The notes beneath the pieces are model-generated. The model did no database searches and was not told the origin of the DNA. It saw only the letters and a list, made by a program, of their open reading frames with translations. The position numbers and the translations under genes are program-made. From assembly GCA_018664075.1 (NCBI GenBank), contig JABJOY010000043.1, forward strand, positions 1 to 42,658: 42,658 bases of DNA. The letters run 5' to 3'. The stretch comes from Porticoccaceae bacterium (GTDB lineage Bacteria; Pseudomonadota; Gammaproteobacteria; Pseudomonadales; Porticoccaceae). Shown here one piece after another: positions 33,439 through 41,952 of the stretch (position 1 is the first letter of the stretch; each line of letters opens with the position of its first letter).

Positions 33439-34848
33439 ATGCTGAGTAAAAAGCTCTTTTCCCAACTACTGCTAACCGCCCTGCTGATTACACCCACAAC
33501 TCAAGGGGCCACCACAGGCGCAGATATCTACAAAGAAGTTGTGCAGGCCACCCCCATCTACAAAGATGAAAAACTCCAAGCCTATATCGAAAAGCTCGGC
33601 GAAGAGATTATCTCAGTATCAGAAATGGCCGGTGAGAAGTTTATCTTTACCCTGCTCGACAGCCCCGACCTCAATGCCTTTGCCACCAGAGATAACTACA
33701 TCTACGTCAATCGCGGCCTGTTAAATTATGTCAGCAACGAAGCAGAATTAGTGTCAGTACTGGCCCATGAAGTGGGCCATATCACCAGAGATCATGTCAC
33801 CGGCCAGGAGGGGCAGGCCACAGGCGCGCAAATTTTATCCACTATTGCCGCCGTGCTCTCAGGTAGCAATGAAGTCTACGAAGCCGGTATGGCCTATGCC
33901 AACTCCATTATTCGCGGCCATGGCCGACGCAATGAACTGGAGGCAGATGAAGCTGGCGCCGAATATATGGCCAAGCTGGGTTATGCCCCCAGTGAGATGA
34001 TCAGCATGCTGTCGATGATGAAAGACTACGAAGCACTGCAAAAGAAACGGGCCAAATCAAAAGGTGCAGCCAAGCAAACCTACCATGGCATCTTTTCCAC
34101 CCACCCGCGCAACGACAGTCGCCTGCGCACCGTGGTCAGCAAAGCCAATGCCTTTAAGGCCAAAGAGAGCAGAGGTAATGGCGAGGCCGTCTACCGTAGT
34201 CTGACCCAGGGTTTAATCTGGGGGGAAAACTTTCTAGCCAAAGAGAAAAAACCAGAGCGCTTCTCCGATATGCGCCTGCGGGTGCGCTTTGACTTCCCCA
34301 AAGGCTGGGTGCAAGACAGCAGCAATACTAAAGCACTGGCCATAGGTGCAGCAGAAGATAAATCCGCAAGGCTGTCACTGCAGGCCATTGCCCGCACCTC
34401 CCAAAGTCCGGAAGAATATCTCTACAACTACCTTAATGTAGGCCAGCTAAAAGACAGTAAAACCATAGCTCCGGCGCGCCTAAAAGGCTTTAGTGGCATA
34501 TTGCCCGGCAAAGATGGGGCGCCAGATACCCGTATCGCCCTAGTGTACTATAAGCTCAACGCCTATGTATTTACCGGTGAAGTGGAACAACAGTCCAGCT
34601 TTGCCGAGACAGATAAATTATTTGTCGCCGCCATCAATAGCTTCCGCCCCATCTCCAGCCGCGAGATTGCCGGGCAAAAACCCCAGACCGTTCATTATGT
34701 TAAGGCCACCAGCGCCACCACCTTTGCAGGACTGGCCAACGCCTTAAAACTGAGCAGCACAGATATAGATGACCTGCGTATAATCAATGGTTACTACCCC
34801 AGCGGCGAACCCAAAGCCGGCGAATGGATTAAAATTTTTAAACGCTAA
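33439..34848 (+). CDS. Periplasmic M48-family metalloprotease (BepA/LoiP-like) (envelope cluster gene 13)
   Basis: 469 residues. A signal peptide (LLLTALLITPTTQG-A) is followed by an M48 catalytic domain with the zinc helix HEVGH at 110-114 and the third ligand Glu168 in NELEADEAGAEYM. The LNAFATRDNYIYVNRGLL segment (79-96) is typical of the Ste24/BepA group. These periplasmic proteases degrade misassembled envelope proteins. Instead of the TPR domain of BepA, the C-terminus (about 400-469) looks like a LysM-type domain (VHYVKATSATTFAGLANALK ... PKAGEWIKIF), which would bind peptidoglycan. Probably the quality-control or processing enzyme of the cluster. Confidence 0.93.
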   Translation: MLSKKLFSQLLLTALLITPTTQGATTGADIYKEVVQATPIYKDEKLQAYIEKLGEEIISVSEMAGEKFIFTLLDSPDLNAFATRDNYIYVNRGLLNYVSNEAELVSVLAHEVGHITRDHVTGQEGQATGAQILSTIAAVLSGSNEVYEAGMAYANSIIRGHGRRNELEADEAGAEYMAKLGYAPSEMISMLSMMKDYEALQKKRAKSKGAAKQTYHGIFSTHPRNDSRLRTVVSKANAFKAKESRGNGEAVYRSLTQGLIWGENFLAKEKKPERFSDMRLRVRFDFPKGWVQDSSNTKALAIGAAEDKSARLSLQAIARTSQSPEEYLYNYLNVGQLKDSKTIAPARLKGFSGILPGKDGAPDTRIALVYYKLNAYVFTGEVEQQSSFAETDKLFVAAINSFRPISSREIAGQKPQTVHYVKATSATTFAGLANALKLSSTDIDDLRIINGYYPSGEPKAGEWIKIFKR

Positions 34849-34866
34849 GCTGATGAACAACCGCCG

Positions 34867-35595
34867 ATGAAAAAACTACAGCCATACCCATTGTCTCTCC
34901 GTATTCTCGCCCTGGTTCTGAGCCTGCTAACTGCACTGTTGCTGAGCTTTTACTGGGTCACCGACCAACCGAGCCAGCGGGACTGGGATGCGGATCGCCA
35001 CAACCTCCCGGATATAGATAGTTTGCAACAGCGTATCCAGTCTGACCTGTTTGATGACAAAAGCGCACCCATAGAGGCCGTGGGAACCGATATAGATCAG
35101 ATAATGGATCCCGAAGCCATGGACGCTAAACTGGCCGGCCTCACCAAAAATGTCACCACATTGCGTCAGCCCACAGAGCAGGAGCTTATCGACTTCTACC
35201 GGCAGCACCAGGCAGATTACCGGGAATTCTCCAACTTTAGCTTTCGCCACCTGCTGTTTAGCTCAATCAAATATGGCGGCAGCGCCTACCAGCAGGCAGA
35301 ACAGATATTGTCTCAGATAAGGGCCGGGCAGCCGCCCACGGAAGCGGTTAAATATCAGGGCACATCAGATCAGGTGGCAGAGAAGTTTGGTAGCAGCTTT
35401 GCGGATAAATTATTAGCGCTGACCCTGGATTCACAGGCCGAGCAATGCTGGACAGAACCCACAGCCTCAAAGCTCGGGGTGCATTTAGTCTGTATTGATA
35501 ATGCGGTGCTGGGCAAGATCCCCAGCCTTGAAGAGGTGCGTTCGCAGGTGATTAATGACTGGCGGTTTGCTGTTGTAGAAAAGGCGTCAGATTAA
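34867..35595 (+). CDS. Parvulin-like (PpiC/SurA-type) periplasmic protein (envelope cluster gene 14)
   Basis: 242 residues. One N-terminal membrane helix (about 11-31, LRILALVLSLLTALLLSFYWV) anchors it. A helical segment with TEQELIDFYRQHQADYREF at about 102-120 precedes a parvulin-type domain: FRHLLFSSIKYGGSAYQQAEQIL, then WTEPTASKLGVHLVCID near 196-212 and PSLEEVRSQVINDWR at the end. Parvulins isomerise Xaa-Pro bonds or chaperone exported proteins; some expected active-site residues look altered here, so chaperone activity is more likely than catalysis. Last gene of the run, 18 nt after the M48 protease and convergent with trpA. Confidence 0.85.
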   Translation: MKKLQPYPLSLRILALVLSLLTALLLSFYWVTDQPSQRDWDADRHNLPDIDSLQQRIQSDLFDDKSAPIEAVGTDIDQIMDPEAMDAKLAGLTKNVTTLRQPTEQELIDFYRQHQADYREFSNFSFRHLLFSSIKYGGSAYQQAEQILSQIRAGQPPTEAVKYQGTSDQVAEKFGSSFADKLLALTLDSQAEQCWTEPTASKLGVHLVCIDNAVLGKIPSLEEVRSQVINDWRFAVVEKASD

Positions 35596-35661
35596 GCCGA
35601 GCGAAAAATCTCTAACAGATTCTTCAATGCGTTCAGGATTACCCGCGAAGCGGCTTAGTAC

Positions 35662-36429
35662 CTAAGCCAGCAACTCTGCAAAAAAGCGCCGCAACCCATC
35701 AGCCCCAGACTCTTCCCAGGTCTTTAGGGCCGCAGTACCCACAATCGCAAGGTCCGCAGTACCACGCAGGAAATCCATATCCGCCTTGCTGGTAATACCA
35801 AAGCCCACACCCATAGGTACATCAGTATGTTGACGGCAGCGATCAATCAGGGCCACCACATCATCGCCCATATTGGTCTTGGAACCAGTGACACCTTTGC
35901 GGGCAACCACATAGACCATACCGCGGCTCGCCGCACCCAGCTGAGCCAGACGCTTATCACTGCTGGTCGGCGTCATTAAAATAATTGGCTCAACCCCGAC
36001 ATCAGCAGATAGCTGGTGCAAATTAGCCGACTCTTCAACAGGCAGATCCGGCAGAATATAGCCCACACCACCTGCGTCTTTAAGGCGCTGCACAAACACA
36101 TCCTCGCCCATCTTAAAGACAGTATTATAGTAACCCATCATCAGAACTTTAAAAGGAAAGCGTTCACTCACCAACTTCATAAAGTCAAAGCACTGGTCCA
36201 CAGTGGTACCAGCTTTTAAGGATTGCTCATTGGCACGCACAAACAGCGGGCCATCGGCGCTGGGCTCAGAAAAAGGAAACTGTAACTCAACCAGGTCCAC
36301 ACCGGCCTCCGCCATAATTTCCAACTCTTGCATATTCTCTTCAAAAGACGGGTAGCCACAGACCACATGGGCCATCACCAGCAGATCTTTATCCTGTTTG
36401 CGCTCCGCAATAAATGCTTCCAAACCCAT
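35662..36429 (-). CDS. trpA: Tryptophan synthase alpha subunit
   Basis: 255-residue TIM barrel that cleaves indole-3-glycerol phosphate to indole and glyceraldehyde 3-phosphate. The catalytic pair is Glu48 in VELQFPFSEPSADGP and Asp59 in the same motif. The more usual enterobacterial wording is ELGIPFSDPLADGP, so this is a variant TrpA. The start codon overlaps the trpB stop by one base (TAATG), showing tight coupling. It ends 67 nt from the convergent envelope cluster, with a short 7-bp hairpin at the stop codon. Confidence 0.95.
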   Translation of the reverse strand: MGLEAFIAERKQDKDLLVMAHVVCGYPSFEENMQELEIMAEAGVDLVELQFPFSEPSADGPLFVRANEQSLKAGTTVDQCFDFMKLVSERFPFKVLMMGYYNTVFKMGEDVFVQRLKDAGGVGYILPDLPVEESANLHQLSADVGVEPIILMTPTSSDKRLAQLGAASRGMVYVVARKGVTGSKTNMGDDVVALIDRCRQHTDVPMGVGFGITSKADMDFLRGTADLAIVGTAALKTWEESGADGLRRFFAELLA

Positions 36430-37688
36430 TATTTCTTCTCCGCGCGGTACTGGTCAGCCTTGCCGCCAATAAATGATTTCCACTTGGCATCATCCAGGGC
36501 ATCGGCAATGGTAAAGATATCCTTGTCCCCGCGACCGGACATATTCACCAGCACAATTTCATCTTTAGCCATGGTCGCCGCTTCTTTAAGCGCCACCACA
36601 AAGCCATGGGTACTCTCCAGAGCCGGAATAAGCCCCTCGGTGCGCATAGTCAGCTTTAAAGTCTCTTTTACTTCCGCATCTGTGGCCGCTTCAAAGCGCA
36701 CCTTGCCCTGATCGTGCAGGTGGGCAAAGATCGGGTTGACACCAATGTAATCGAGACCTGCGGCAACAGAATGGGTCTCACTCATGTTGCCCTCATCGTT
36801 CTGCAGGAAATAGGTTTTATAACCCTGGGCCACACCCACACTGGCATCATCATAGGCCAGACGGGCGGAGTGCATATAGGAACCCACACCTTCACCGCCA
36901 GCTTCACAGCCAATCAGCTCCACATTGGGCTCATCAAAGAAACCCTGGAACAGACCCATAGCATTGGAACCACCACCAACACAGGCATAGACACGGTTGG
37001 GCAGACGCCCGGTCTGAGCCACAATCTGCTCGCGGGCTTCCAGACCAATTATTGACTGGAACCAGCTGACCATTTCCGGGAACGGATGGGGTCCACAGGC
37101 AGTACCCAGGATATAATGGGTGTCGGCCATATTGGTGACCCAGTCACGCATACATTCATTCACCGCATCTTTTAAAGTCTTCTGACCATCCTCAACCGCA
37201 ATCACCTCGGCGCCGAGATTCTCCATCCAAAATACATTTGGGCGCTGGCGGGCAACATCCACCGCACCCATATAAATCTTGCACTCAAACCCAAATTTAG
37301 CTGCCATGGTGGCCGTGGCAAAACCATGCTGGCCAGCACCGGTCTCTGCAATCACCCGAGTTTTGCCCAGGCGCTGGGTCAGCAGACCCTGGCCCATCAC
37401 ATTATTTACCTTGTGGGAGCCAGTGTGATTGAGATCATCGCGCTTAACATAGATCTGCGCGCCACCCAGTTCTCGACTGAGATTCTCCAGATAGGTTACA
37501 GGGGTCGGACGACCGGAATAGTTTTGCAACAGGGACACATAGTCCTGCCAGAATTTAGGGTCGGCTTTACATTCGCGGAAGCATTCAATCAGCTCTTCAA
37601 TCGTAGCGTGTAAAATTTCAGGCAGAAAAACACCGCCGTATTCTCCATAGTAGCCTTCGCGACCATCGGAGAAGTCAAAAATATCCAT
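36429..37688 (-). CDS. trpB: Tryptophan synthase beta subunit
   Basis: 419-residue PLP enzyme that joins indole and serine. PLP lysine K93 in NHTGSHKVNN, the ETGAGQHG motif, and the cofactor phosphate loop VGGGSNAMG are all present. The ATG at 37688 has GAGG 6 nt upstream and begins MDIFDFSDGREGYYGEYGG, matching the family; a longer frame to 37775 starts in non-conserved sequence. SHKVNN instead of the common AHKINN, and slightly above-average length, set this TrpB apart from the classical gammaproteobacterial type. Directly upstream of trpA; no other trp genes in the window. Confidence 0.95.
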   Translation of the reverse strand: MDIFDFSDGREGYYGEYGGVFLPEILHATIEELIECFRECKADPKFWQDYVSLLQNYSGRPTPVTYLENLSRELGGAQIYVKRDDLNHTGSHKVNNVMGQGLLTQRLGKTRVIAETGAGQHGFATATMAAKFGFECKIYMGAVDVARQRPNVFWMENLGAEVIAVEDGQKTLKDAVNECMRDWVTNMADTHYILGTACGPHPFPEMVSWFQSIIGLEAREQIVAQTGRLPNRVYACVGGGSNAMGLFQGFFDEPNVELIGCEAGGEGVGSYMHSARLAYDDASVGVAQGYKTYFLQNDEGNMSETHSVAAGLDYIGVNPIFAHLHDQGKVRFEAATDAEVKETLKLTMRTEGLIPALESTHGFVVALKEAATMAKDEIVLVNMSGRGDKDIFTIADALDDAKWKSFIGGKADQYRAEKK

Positions 37689-38336
37689 GAAAAGCCTCAA
37701 TAGAATGCACACAGACCAGTAAAAACAGCTGTTGCGCAGGTAGTTTTGGAATGGCGACCATTCTAACCAAGTCACCGTTTGGGCACAACAACGCCGCGCA
37801 CAGCATGTGCTGGCGGCTACCCTTATAACTCTATTCGCTAGAGAATAAACTGGTTAACACAAAAACGTCTAACAAGCCCAGTCGCAAGATTATACGGAGC
37901 ACGAACATGACCGGTTTATGCCCGGCGGTCAGCTAAACCCTCAAGCCCAACAACCGCGCACTATAGAGCCATTTATCCACATGTTTTGCATGGAGTTGTG
38001 AACCCTAAATAATGGTTAAAACCCAAAAAAACACAATATATAGTAGATTAGGGCTTGCACAACACACCATGTAGGATAAACTCTTCTTCGTTTTCCGCCG
38101 TAGAAAAGCGACCAACAGCTTCAGTGCAACTGGATACACCTTAGCAAGACAGAGGGTAAAACCGGGGGAAACACAGGCAAAAGGACATTGATTCCGACGC
38201 CAACATTGAGAAACACCTCAGGATAAACAGTAACGCAGATGCCGAGAGCATATGGGTTGCGGGTAACTGATGGGGCCCAGTCCCCGATCAACACAAATTA
38301 GAAAACGATAAAATCGATAAAAGGTAAGGTCATTTA
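37689..38336. other. Divergent intergenic region between trpB and nrdJa
   Basis: 648 bp without a gene. It holds a bulged hairpin at 37793-37817 (arms GCCGC/GCGGC and CAGCA/TGCTG) about 105 nt upstream of the trpB start, an inverted repeat TATTC-N6-GAATA at 37832-37847 that might be a trp operator, the NrdR box listed separately, and a G4/C4 hairpin at 38272-38285 some 50 nt before nrdJa. A possible sigma-70 promoter for nrdJa is TTGCAC (38055-38060) with TAAACT (38077-38082), spacer 16. The transcript leader would be about 240 nt. I saw no cobalamin riboswitch core in it. Confidence 0.4.
38031..38046. promoter_or_regulatory. NrdR box upstream of nrdJa
   Basis: ACACAATATATAGTAG matches the NrdR consensus ACACWATATATWGTGT at 14 of 16 positions. 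NrdR represses ribonucleotide reductase operons when dATP is high and usually binds two boxes about 31 bp apart. A weak second match lies at 38000-38015 (upstream by exactly 31 bp), sharing the C, central TAxAT-type core and a G. The box lies about 10 bp upstream of the candidate -35 element. Good match; function inferred from gene identity. Confidence 0.7.
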
Positions 38337-40487
38337 ATGAGCGCAACCAGACTAAAGACAGTAAAACCTACTGCAGCACAACAAGAAATCAAAATGCAAG
38401 ACGCGTCCCTGGATATCTGGGATAAAAAATACCGTCTTAAAGACAAGAGCGAGCAGCCTGTTGATAAAGATATCAACGCCACCTACATGCGCGTGGCCAA
38501 GGCTCTTTCCGATGTTGAAAGCAAAGAAAAGCGCAAAGAATGGCAAGAGAAATTTGTCTGGGCACTGAAACACGGCGCTATTCCCGCTGGCCGTATTATC
38601 TCCAATGCCGGTGCTCAGGCTTACAAGCCCGCCACCTCAACCATTAACTGCACGGTTTCTGGCGTAGTTCCAGATTCCATGCAGGGCATTCTGGAACGCA
38701 ACCTCGAAGCAGGCCTAACGCTCAAGGCCGGCTGCGGCATCGGTTACGAATTCTCCACATTGCGCCCCAAAGGTGCCTACGTGTCAGGTGCTGGCGCCTA
38801 CACCTCAGGTCCACTGTCGTTTATGGATATCTACGACAAAATGTGTTTCACCGTCTCTTCGGCCGGTGGCCGACGCGGCGCTCAGATGGCCACCTTTGAT
38901 GTCAGCCACCCGGATGTCTTTGATTTTGTGCGCGCCAAGCGCGAAGACGGACGCCTGCGTCAGTTCAATCTGTCACTACTGATCACCGAAGAGTTTATTG
39001 AAGCAGTGCGCACCGATGGCAACTGGGATCTGACCTTCCCTATCAGCGCCAAAGAAATCGAAGGCGGCTTGGACCTCAAGGGCGACAACGTCGTGTGGAA
39101 GCCATTCCCCACCACAGAAAACTACGTTAGCAACGACGAAGGCCTAGTCGCCTGCCGCATCTACGAGACTATCCGTGCGCAGAAACTGTGGAACGCCATT
39201 ATGTCGTCCACCTACGACTATGCAGAGCCAGGCTTTATTCTGATCGATCAGGTCAACAAAAATAACAACAACTGGTTCTGTGAAGATATCCGCGCCACCA
39301 ACCCCTGTGGTGAGCAGCCATTGCCCCCCTACGGCAGCTGCCTGCTGGGCTCGGTTAACCTGACCAAATTTGTGCGCAACCCATTTACCGAAGACGCCTA
39401 CTTTGACTGGGACGAGTACGCAGAAGTGGTTAGCATCTTTACCCGCATGCTGGACAACGTGGTTGAGATCAATGGTTTGCCTCTGGATGGCCAGCGCGCC
39501 GAGATCGAATACAAGCGTCGCCACGGTATGGGTTTTTTGGGGCTGGGTTCCACCATCACCATGCTGCGCATGAAGTATGGCGAGCAGGATTCACTGGAGT
39601 TCACCGAACGCGTAGCCCAGGATATGGCAGTAGCTGGTCTTAAGAGCGGCCTGCACCTGGCCCGTGAAAAAGGCCCGGCACCAATAATGGAAGATGAGTT
39701 TGAAGTCACCGCCGCCATGCTGTTCAAGCAGCCAGATATGGCCAAAGACGGCATCAAAGTGGGCGACAAGCTCAAAGGCAAAGTACTGATGGCCAAGTAC
39801 AGCCGCTATATGCAGAACGTTGCCACCGTAGCACCAGAGCTGGTTGAGTCACTGATCGAAGAAGGCTGTCGCTTTAGCCACCACTCATCCATTGCACCCA
39901 CAGGTACCATTTCTCTGTCACTGGCAAACAATGTTAGCAACGGTATTGAGCCAAGCTTTGCCCACCATTACTCGCGCAATGTTATTCGCGAAGGCAAAAA
40001 GTCAAAAGAGAAAGTTGATGTATTCTCCTACGAACTGCTGGCCTACCGCACATTGGTGAATGAGAAAGCCATGCCCTACGGCACCAGCGAAGAAGAGGCA
40101 TTGCCAGACTACTTTATGAGCTCCGAGAATATTATGCCCAGAGCCCATGTGGATATTCAGGCCGCCGCGCAGAAGTGGGTAGATTCTTCAATCTCCAAGA
40201 CCATCAATGTCCCAACCGACTGCGACTACGAAGACTTTAAAGATATCTACCTGTATGCCGCCGAGAAAGGCCTGAAAGGCTGCACCACCTTCCGCTTTAA
40301 CCCGGAAGCCTTCCAGGGTGTACTGGTGACCGAGAAAGATCTCGAGAACACCACCTACAAATTTACACTCGAAGATGGTTCGACAGTTGAATTCAAAGGC
40401 AATGAAGAAGTTGAGTACGACGGTGAAACCCACACCGCCGCCAACCTATTCGACGCCCTGAAAGAAGGTTACTACGGTAAATTCTGA
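38337..40487 (+). CDS. nrdJa: Adenosylcobalamin-dependent (class II) ribonucleotide reductase, large fragment
   Basis: 716 residues. It reduces ribonucleotides with a radical generated from coenzyme B12, so it needs no oxygen. Visible: NCTVSGV near 107-113 with a redox-active cysteine, AGCGIGYEFSTLRP, RATNPCGEQPLPPYGSC with the thiyl-radical cysteine in NPCGEQ, and PTGTISLSLANNVSNGIEPSF. The C-terminal cysteine pair that recycles the active site is absent here and is supplied by the next gene, matching the split NrdJa/NrdJb layout known in Pseudomonas. AAGG precedes the ATG by 8 nt. Probably NrdR-controlled. Confidence 0.94.
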   Translation: MSATRLKTVKPTAAQQEIKMQDASLDIWDKKYRLKDKSEQPVDKDINATYMRVAKALSDVESKEKRKEWQEKFVWALKHGAIPAGRIISNAGAQAYKPATSTINCTVSGVVPDSMQGILERNLEAGLTLKAGCGIGYEFSTLRPKGAYVSGAGAYTSGPLSFMDIYDKMCFTVSSAGGRRGAQMATFDVSHPDVFDFVRAKREDGRLRQFNLSLLITEEFIEAVRTDGNWDLTFPISAKEIEGGLDLKGDNVVWKPFPTTENYVSNDEGLVACRIYETIRAQKLWNAIMSSTYDYAEPGFILIDQVNKNNNNWFCEDIRATNPCGEQPLPPYGSCLLGSVNLTKFVRNPFTEDAYFDWDEYAEVVSIFTRMLDNVVEINGLPLDGQRAEIEYKRRHGMGFLGLGSTITMLRMKYGEQDSLEFTERVAQDMAVAGLKSGLHLAREKGPAPIMEDEFEVTAAMLFKQPDMAKDGIKVGDKLKGKVLMAKYSRYMQNVATVAPELVESLIEEGCRFSHHSSIAPTGTISLSLANNVSNGIEPSFAHHYSRNVIREGKKSKEKVDVFSYELLAYRTLVNEKAMPYGTSEEEALPDYFMSSENIMPRAHVDIQAAAQKWVDSSISKTINVPTDCDYEDFKDIYLYAAEKGLKGCTTFRFNPEAFQGVLVTEKDLENTTYKFTLEDGSTVEFKGNEEVEYDGETHTAANLFDALKEGYYGKF

Positions 40488-40543
40488 TCACATTAAATTG
40501 ATTCCGCTGCGCAGCACGGAATAGCAAGAGTACGAGGAAGATA

Positions 40544-41233
40544 ATGAGCAAGAAAATTTCACAAAAGATCGTGGGCTACAAAGTAGCCACCGAAGAACAG
40601 GCCCAGGAAGTAACCGCCAAGGAGCCGGAAAGTAATATTATTCAGATGCACGAGAAAGTCTCGCGCCCTGAAGCATTGGCCGGCAGCACCTACAAGATCA
40701 AGACCCCAATGTCCGATCATGCCCTGTACCTGACCATCAACGACATTATTTTGAACGAAGGCACAGACCATGAACTGCGCCGCCCGTTTGAAGTGTTTAT
40801 CAACTCCAAAAATATGGATCACTTCCAGTGGATTGTGGCACTGACCAGAGTAATCTCCGCCGTATTCCGCAAAGGCGGCGACTGCACCTTCCTGGTGGAA
40901 GAGCTAAAAGCAGTATTTGACCCCCAGGGTGGTTACTACAAGCCCGGCGGCAAGTTTATGCCTTCATTGGTCGCAGAGATCGGGTGGGCAATCGAAGATC
41001 ACCTGCAGAAAATTGGCATGCTGAAGAAGCCAGAAATTCCAGCGCATCAGCAAAAGATTATGGATGAGAAGCGCGCCGAGTTTGAACATGCGGCAGCAGC
41101 ATCGGCAGAGACCGGCGAAACTGCAGATTTTCCGCCAACAGCTGAAGTGTGCAAAAAGTGCAGTGTGAAGGCGGTTATCCTGATGGATGGTTGCATGACC
41201 TGCTTGAACTGTGGTGATTCCAAGTGCGGCTAG
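40544..41233 (+). CDS. nrdJb: Class II ribonucleotide reductase small fragment, TSCPD/cysteine-rich C-terminal part
   Basis: 229 residues. The N-terminal ~150 residues form the TSCPD-type domain that ends class II reductases (MSDHALYLTINDIILNEG, FEVFINSKNMDHFQWIVALT, VIPxF-like AVFRKGGDCTFLVEELKAVF). The last ~28 residues hold five cysteines as CKKCSVK ... CMTCLNCGDSKCG, the mobile tail that passes electrons from thioredoxin to the active site and may bind zinc. It is 56 nt after nrdJa, same strand. Split reductases of this kind need both parts. A strong terminator follows at 41247. Confidence 0.9.
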   Translation: MSKKISQKIVGYKVATEEQAQEVTAKEPESNIIQMHEKVSRPEALAGSTYKIKTPMSDHALYLTINDIILNEGTDHELRRPFEVFINSKNMDHFQWIVALTRVISAVFRKGGDCTFLVEELKAVFDPQGGYYKPGGKFMPSLVAEIGWAIEDHLQKIGMLKKPEIPAHQQKIMDEKRAEFEHAAAASAETGETADFPPTAEVCKKCSVKAVILMDGCMTCLNCGDSKCG

Positions 41234-41246
41234 GTTGATCTTTGCA

Positions 41247-41284
41247 GCAATAAAAAAGCGGCTTTTCAGCCGCTTTTTTATTGC
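41247..41284. terminator. Bidirectional Rho-independent terminator
   Basis: A perfect 17-bp stem with a 4-nt loop: the left arm, 41247-41263, reads GCAATAAAAAAGCGGCT and the right arm, 41268-41284, is its exact complement. A6 and T6 runs lie inside the arms, so the signal works on both strands. It sits between the convergent nrdJb and carbonic anhydrase genes and should end both transcripts. Confidence 0.95.
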
Positions 41285-41319
41285 TTGAAATCCAGAGGGA
41301 CAGAGCGGCAGATGCGAGA

Positions 41320-41910
41320 TTATGCAGAGATGCGGCTAAGCTGACCGGTTTTAACATCATAGATAAAGCCGTGGATCTGAATATGACTGGGCACCAGCGG
41401 GTGGTTTTGAATAGTTTTCATATCGTCCAGCACCGACTGCTGCAAGTCAGCAATGGTATGCCAGTGAATCGAATGACCCAGATCAGAGCCAAGCTTGGTA
41501 TTAGCGCTGCTATCCCGCTGCGGATTTTCCCAGCGCTCGCCATTGTGCACCGCGGTCTCCAAGTCCTCTTCCAGCAACTGAGCAATTTCAGCGTCGGTGA
41601 CCGTAGCCATACCGCAGCCGGTATGCTGAATCACAAACCATTCAGTGGTGCCTAAAAACTTATGGGAAATAATTAACGAGCGAATCGCATCATCGCTGGC
41701 GCGACCACCGGCATTGCGAATCACATGGGCATCGCCCTCAGACAGGCCAACGATTTTGGCCGGATCCATACGAGCATCCATACAGGTCAAAATAGCAAAA
41801 TGTCTGGCAGGAGGAGAAGGTAGATGGGACTGGTCAAAGGTGTCGGCATAGCTTTTATTGGCTTCCAGTAAAGCCGCCAAATTCTCACTGTTGCCCTTTT
41901 CTTCAGTCAT
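41320..41910 (-). CDS. Beta-class carbonic anhydrase
   Basis: 196-residue zinc enzyme that interconverts CO2 and bicarbonate. The beta-class ligands are Cys43 (in LTCMDARMDP), His96 and Cys99 (in HTGCGM), and the Asp45-Arg47 pair is intact. AHVIRNAGGRASDDAIRSL matches the family's second motif. Cytosolic, no leader. It may supply bicarbonate for carboxylases, which would fit the likely propionate/methylmalonyl-CoA genes implied by the meaB neighbour. The gap to meaB is 42 nt, so the two are probably co-transcribed. Confidence 0.9.
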   Translation of the reverse strand: MTEEKGNSENLAALLEANKSYADTFDQSHLPSPPARHFAILTCMDARMDPAKIVGLSEGDAHVIRNAGGRASDDAIRSLIISHKFLGTTEWFVIQHTGCGMATVTDAEIAQLLEEDLETAVHNGERWENPQRDSSANTKLGSDLGHSIHWHTIADLQQSVLDDMKTIQNHPLVPSHIQIHGFIYDVKTGQLSRISA

Positions 41911-41952
41911 GCTCGTTTCGCTCGTGGGTAAGTTAGCACAATTATAAACTCG

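Noticed and set aside
35652-35668. Hairpin GGCTTAG-N3-CTAAGCC at the trpA stop as a terminator
   Set aside because: Only a 7-bp stem and no T run on either strand; too weak to call.
38083-38336. Cobalamin riboswitch before the B12-dependent reductase
   Set aside because: I looked for the B12 box and the conserved core in the leader and saw neither; a covariance-model search would decide it.
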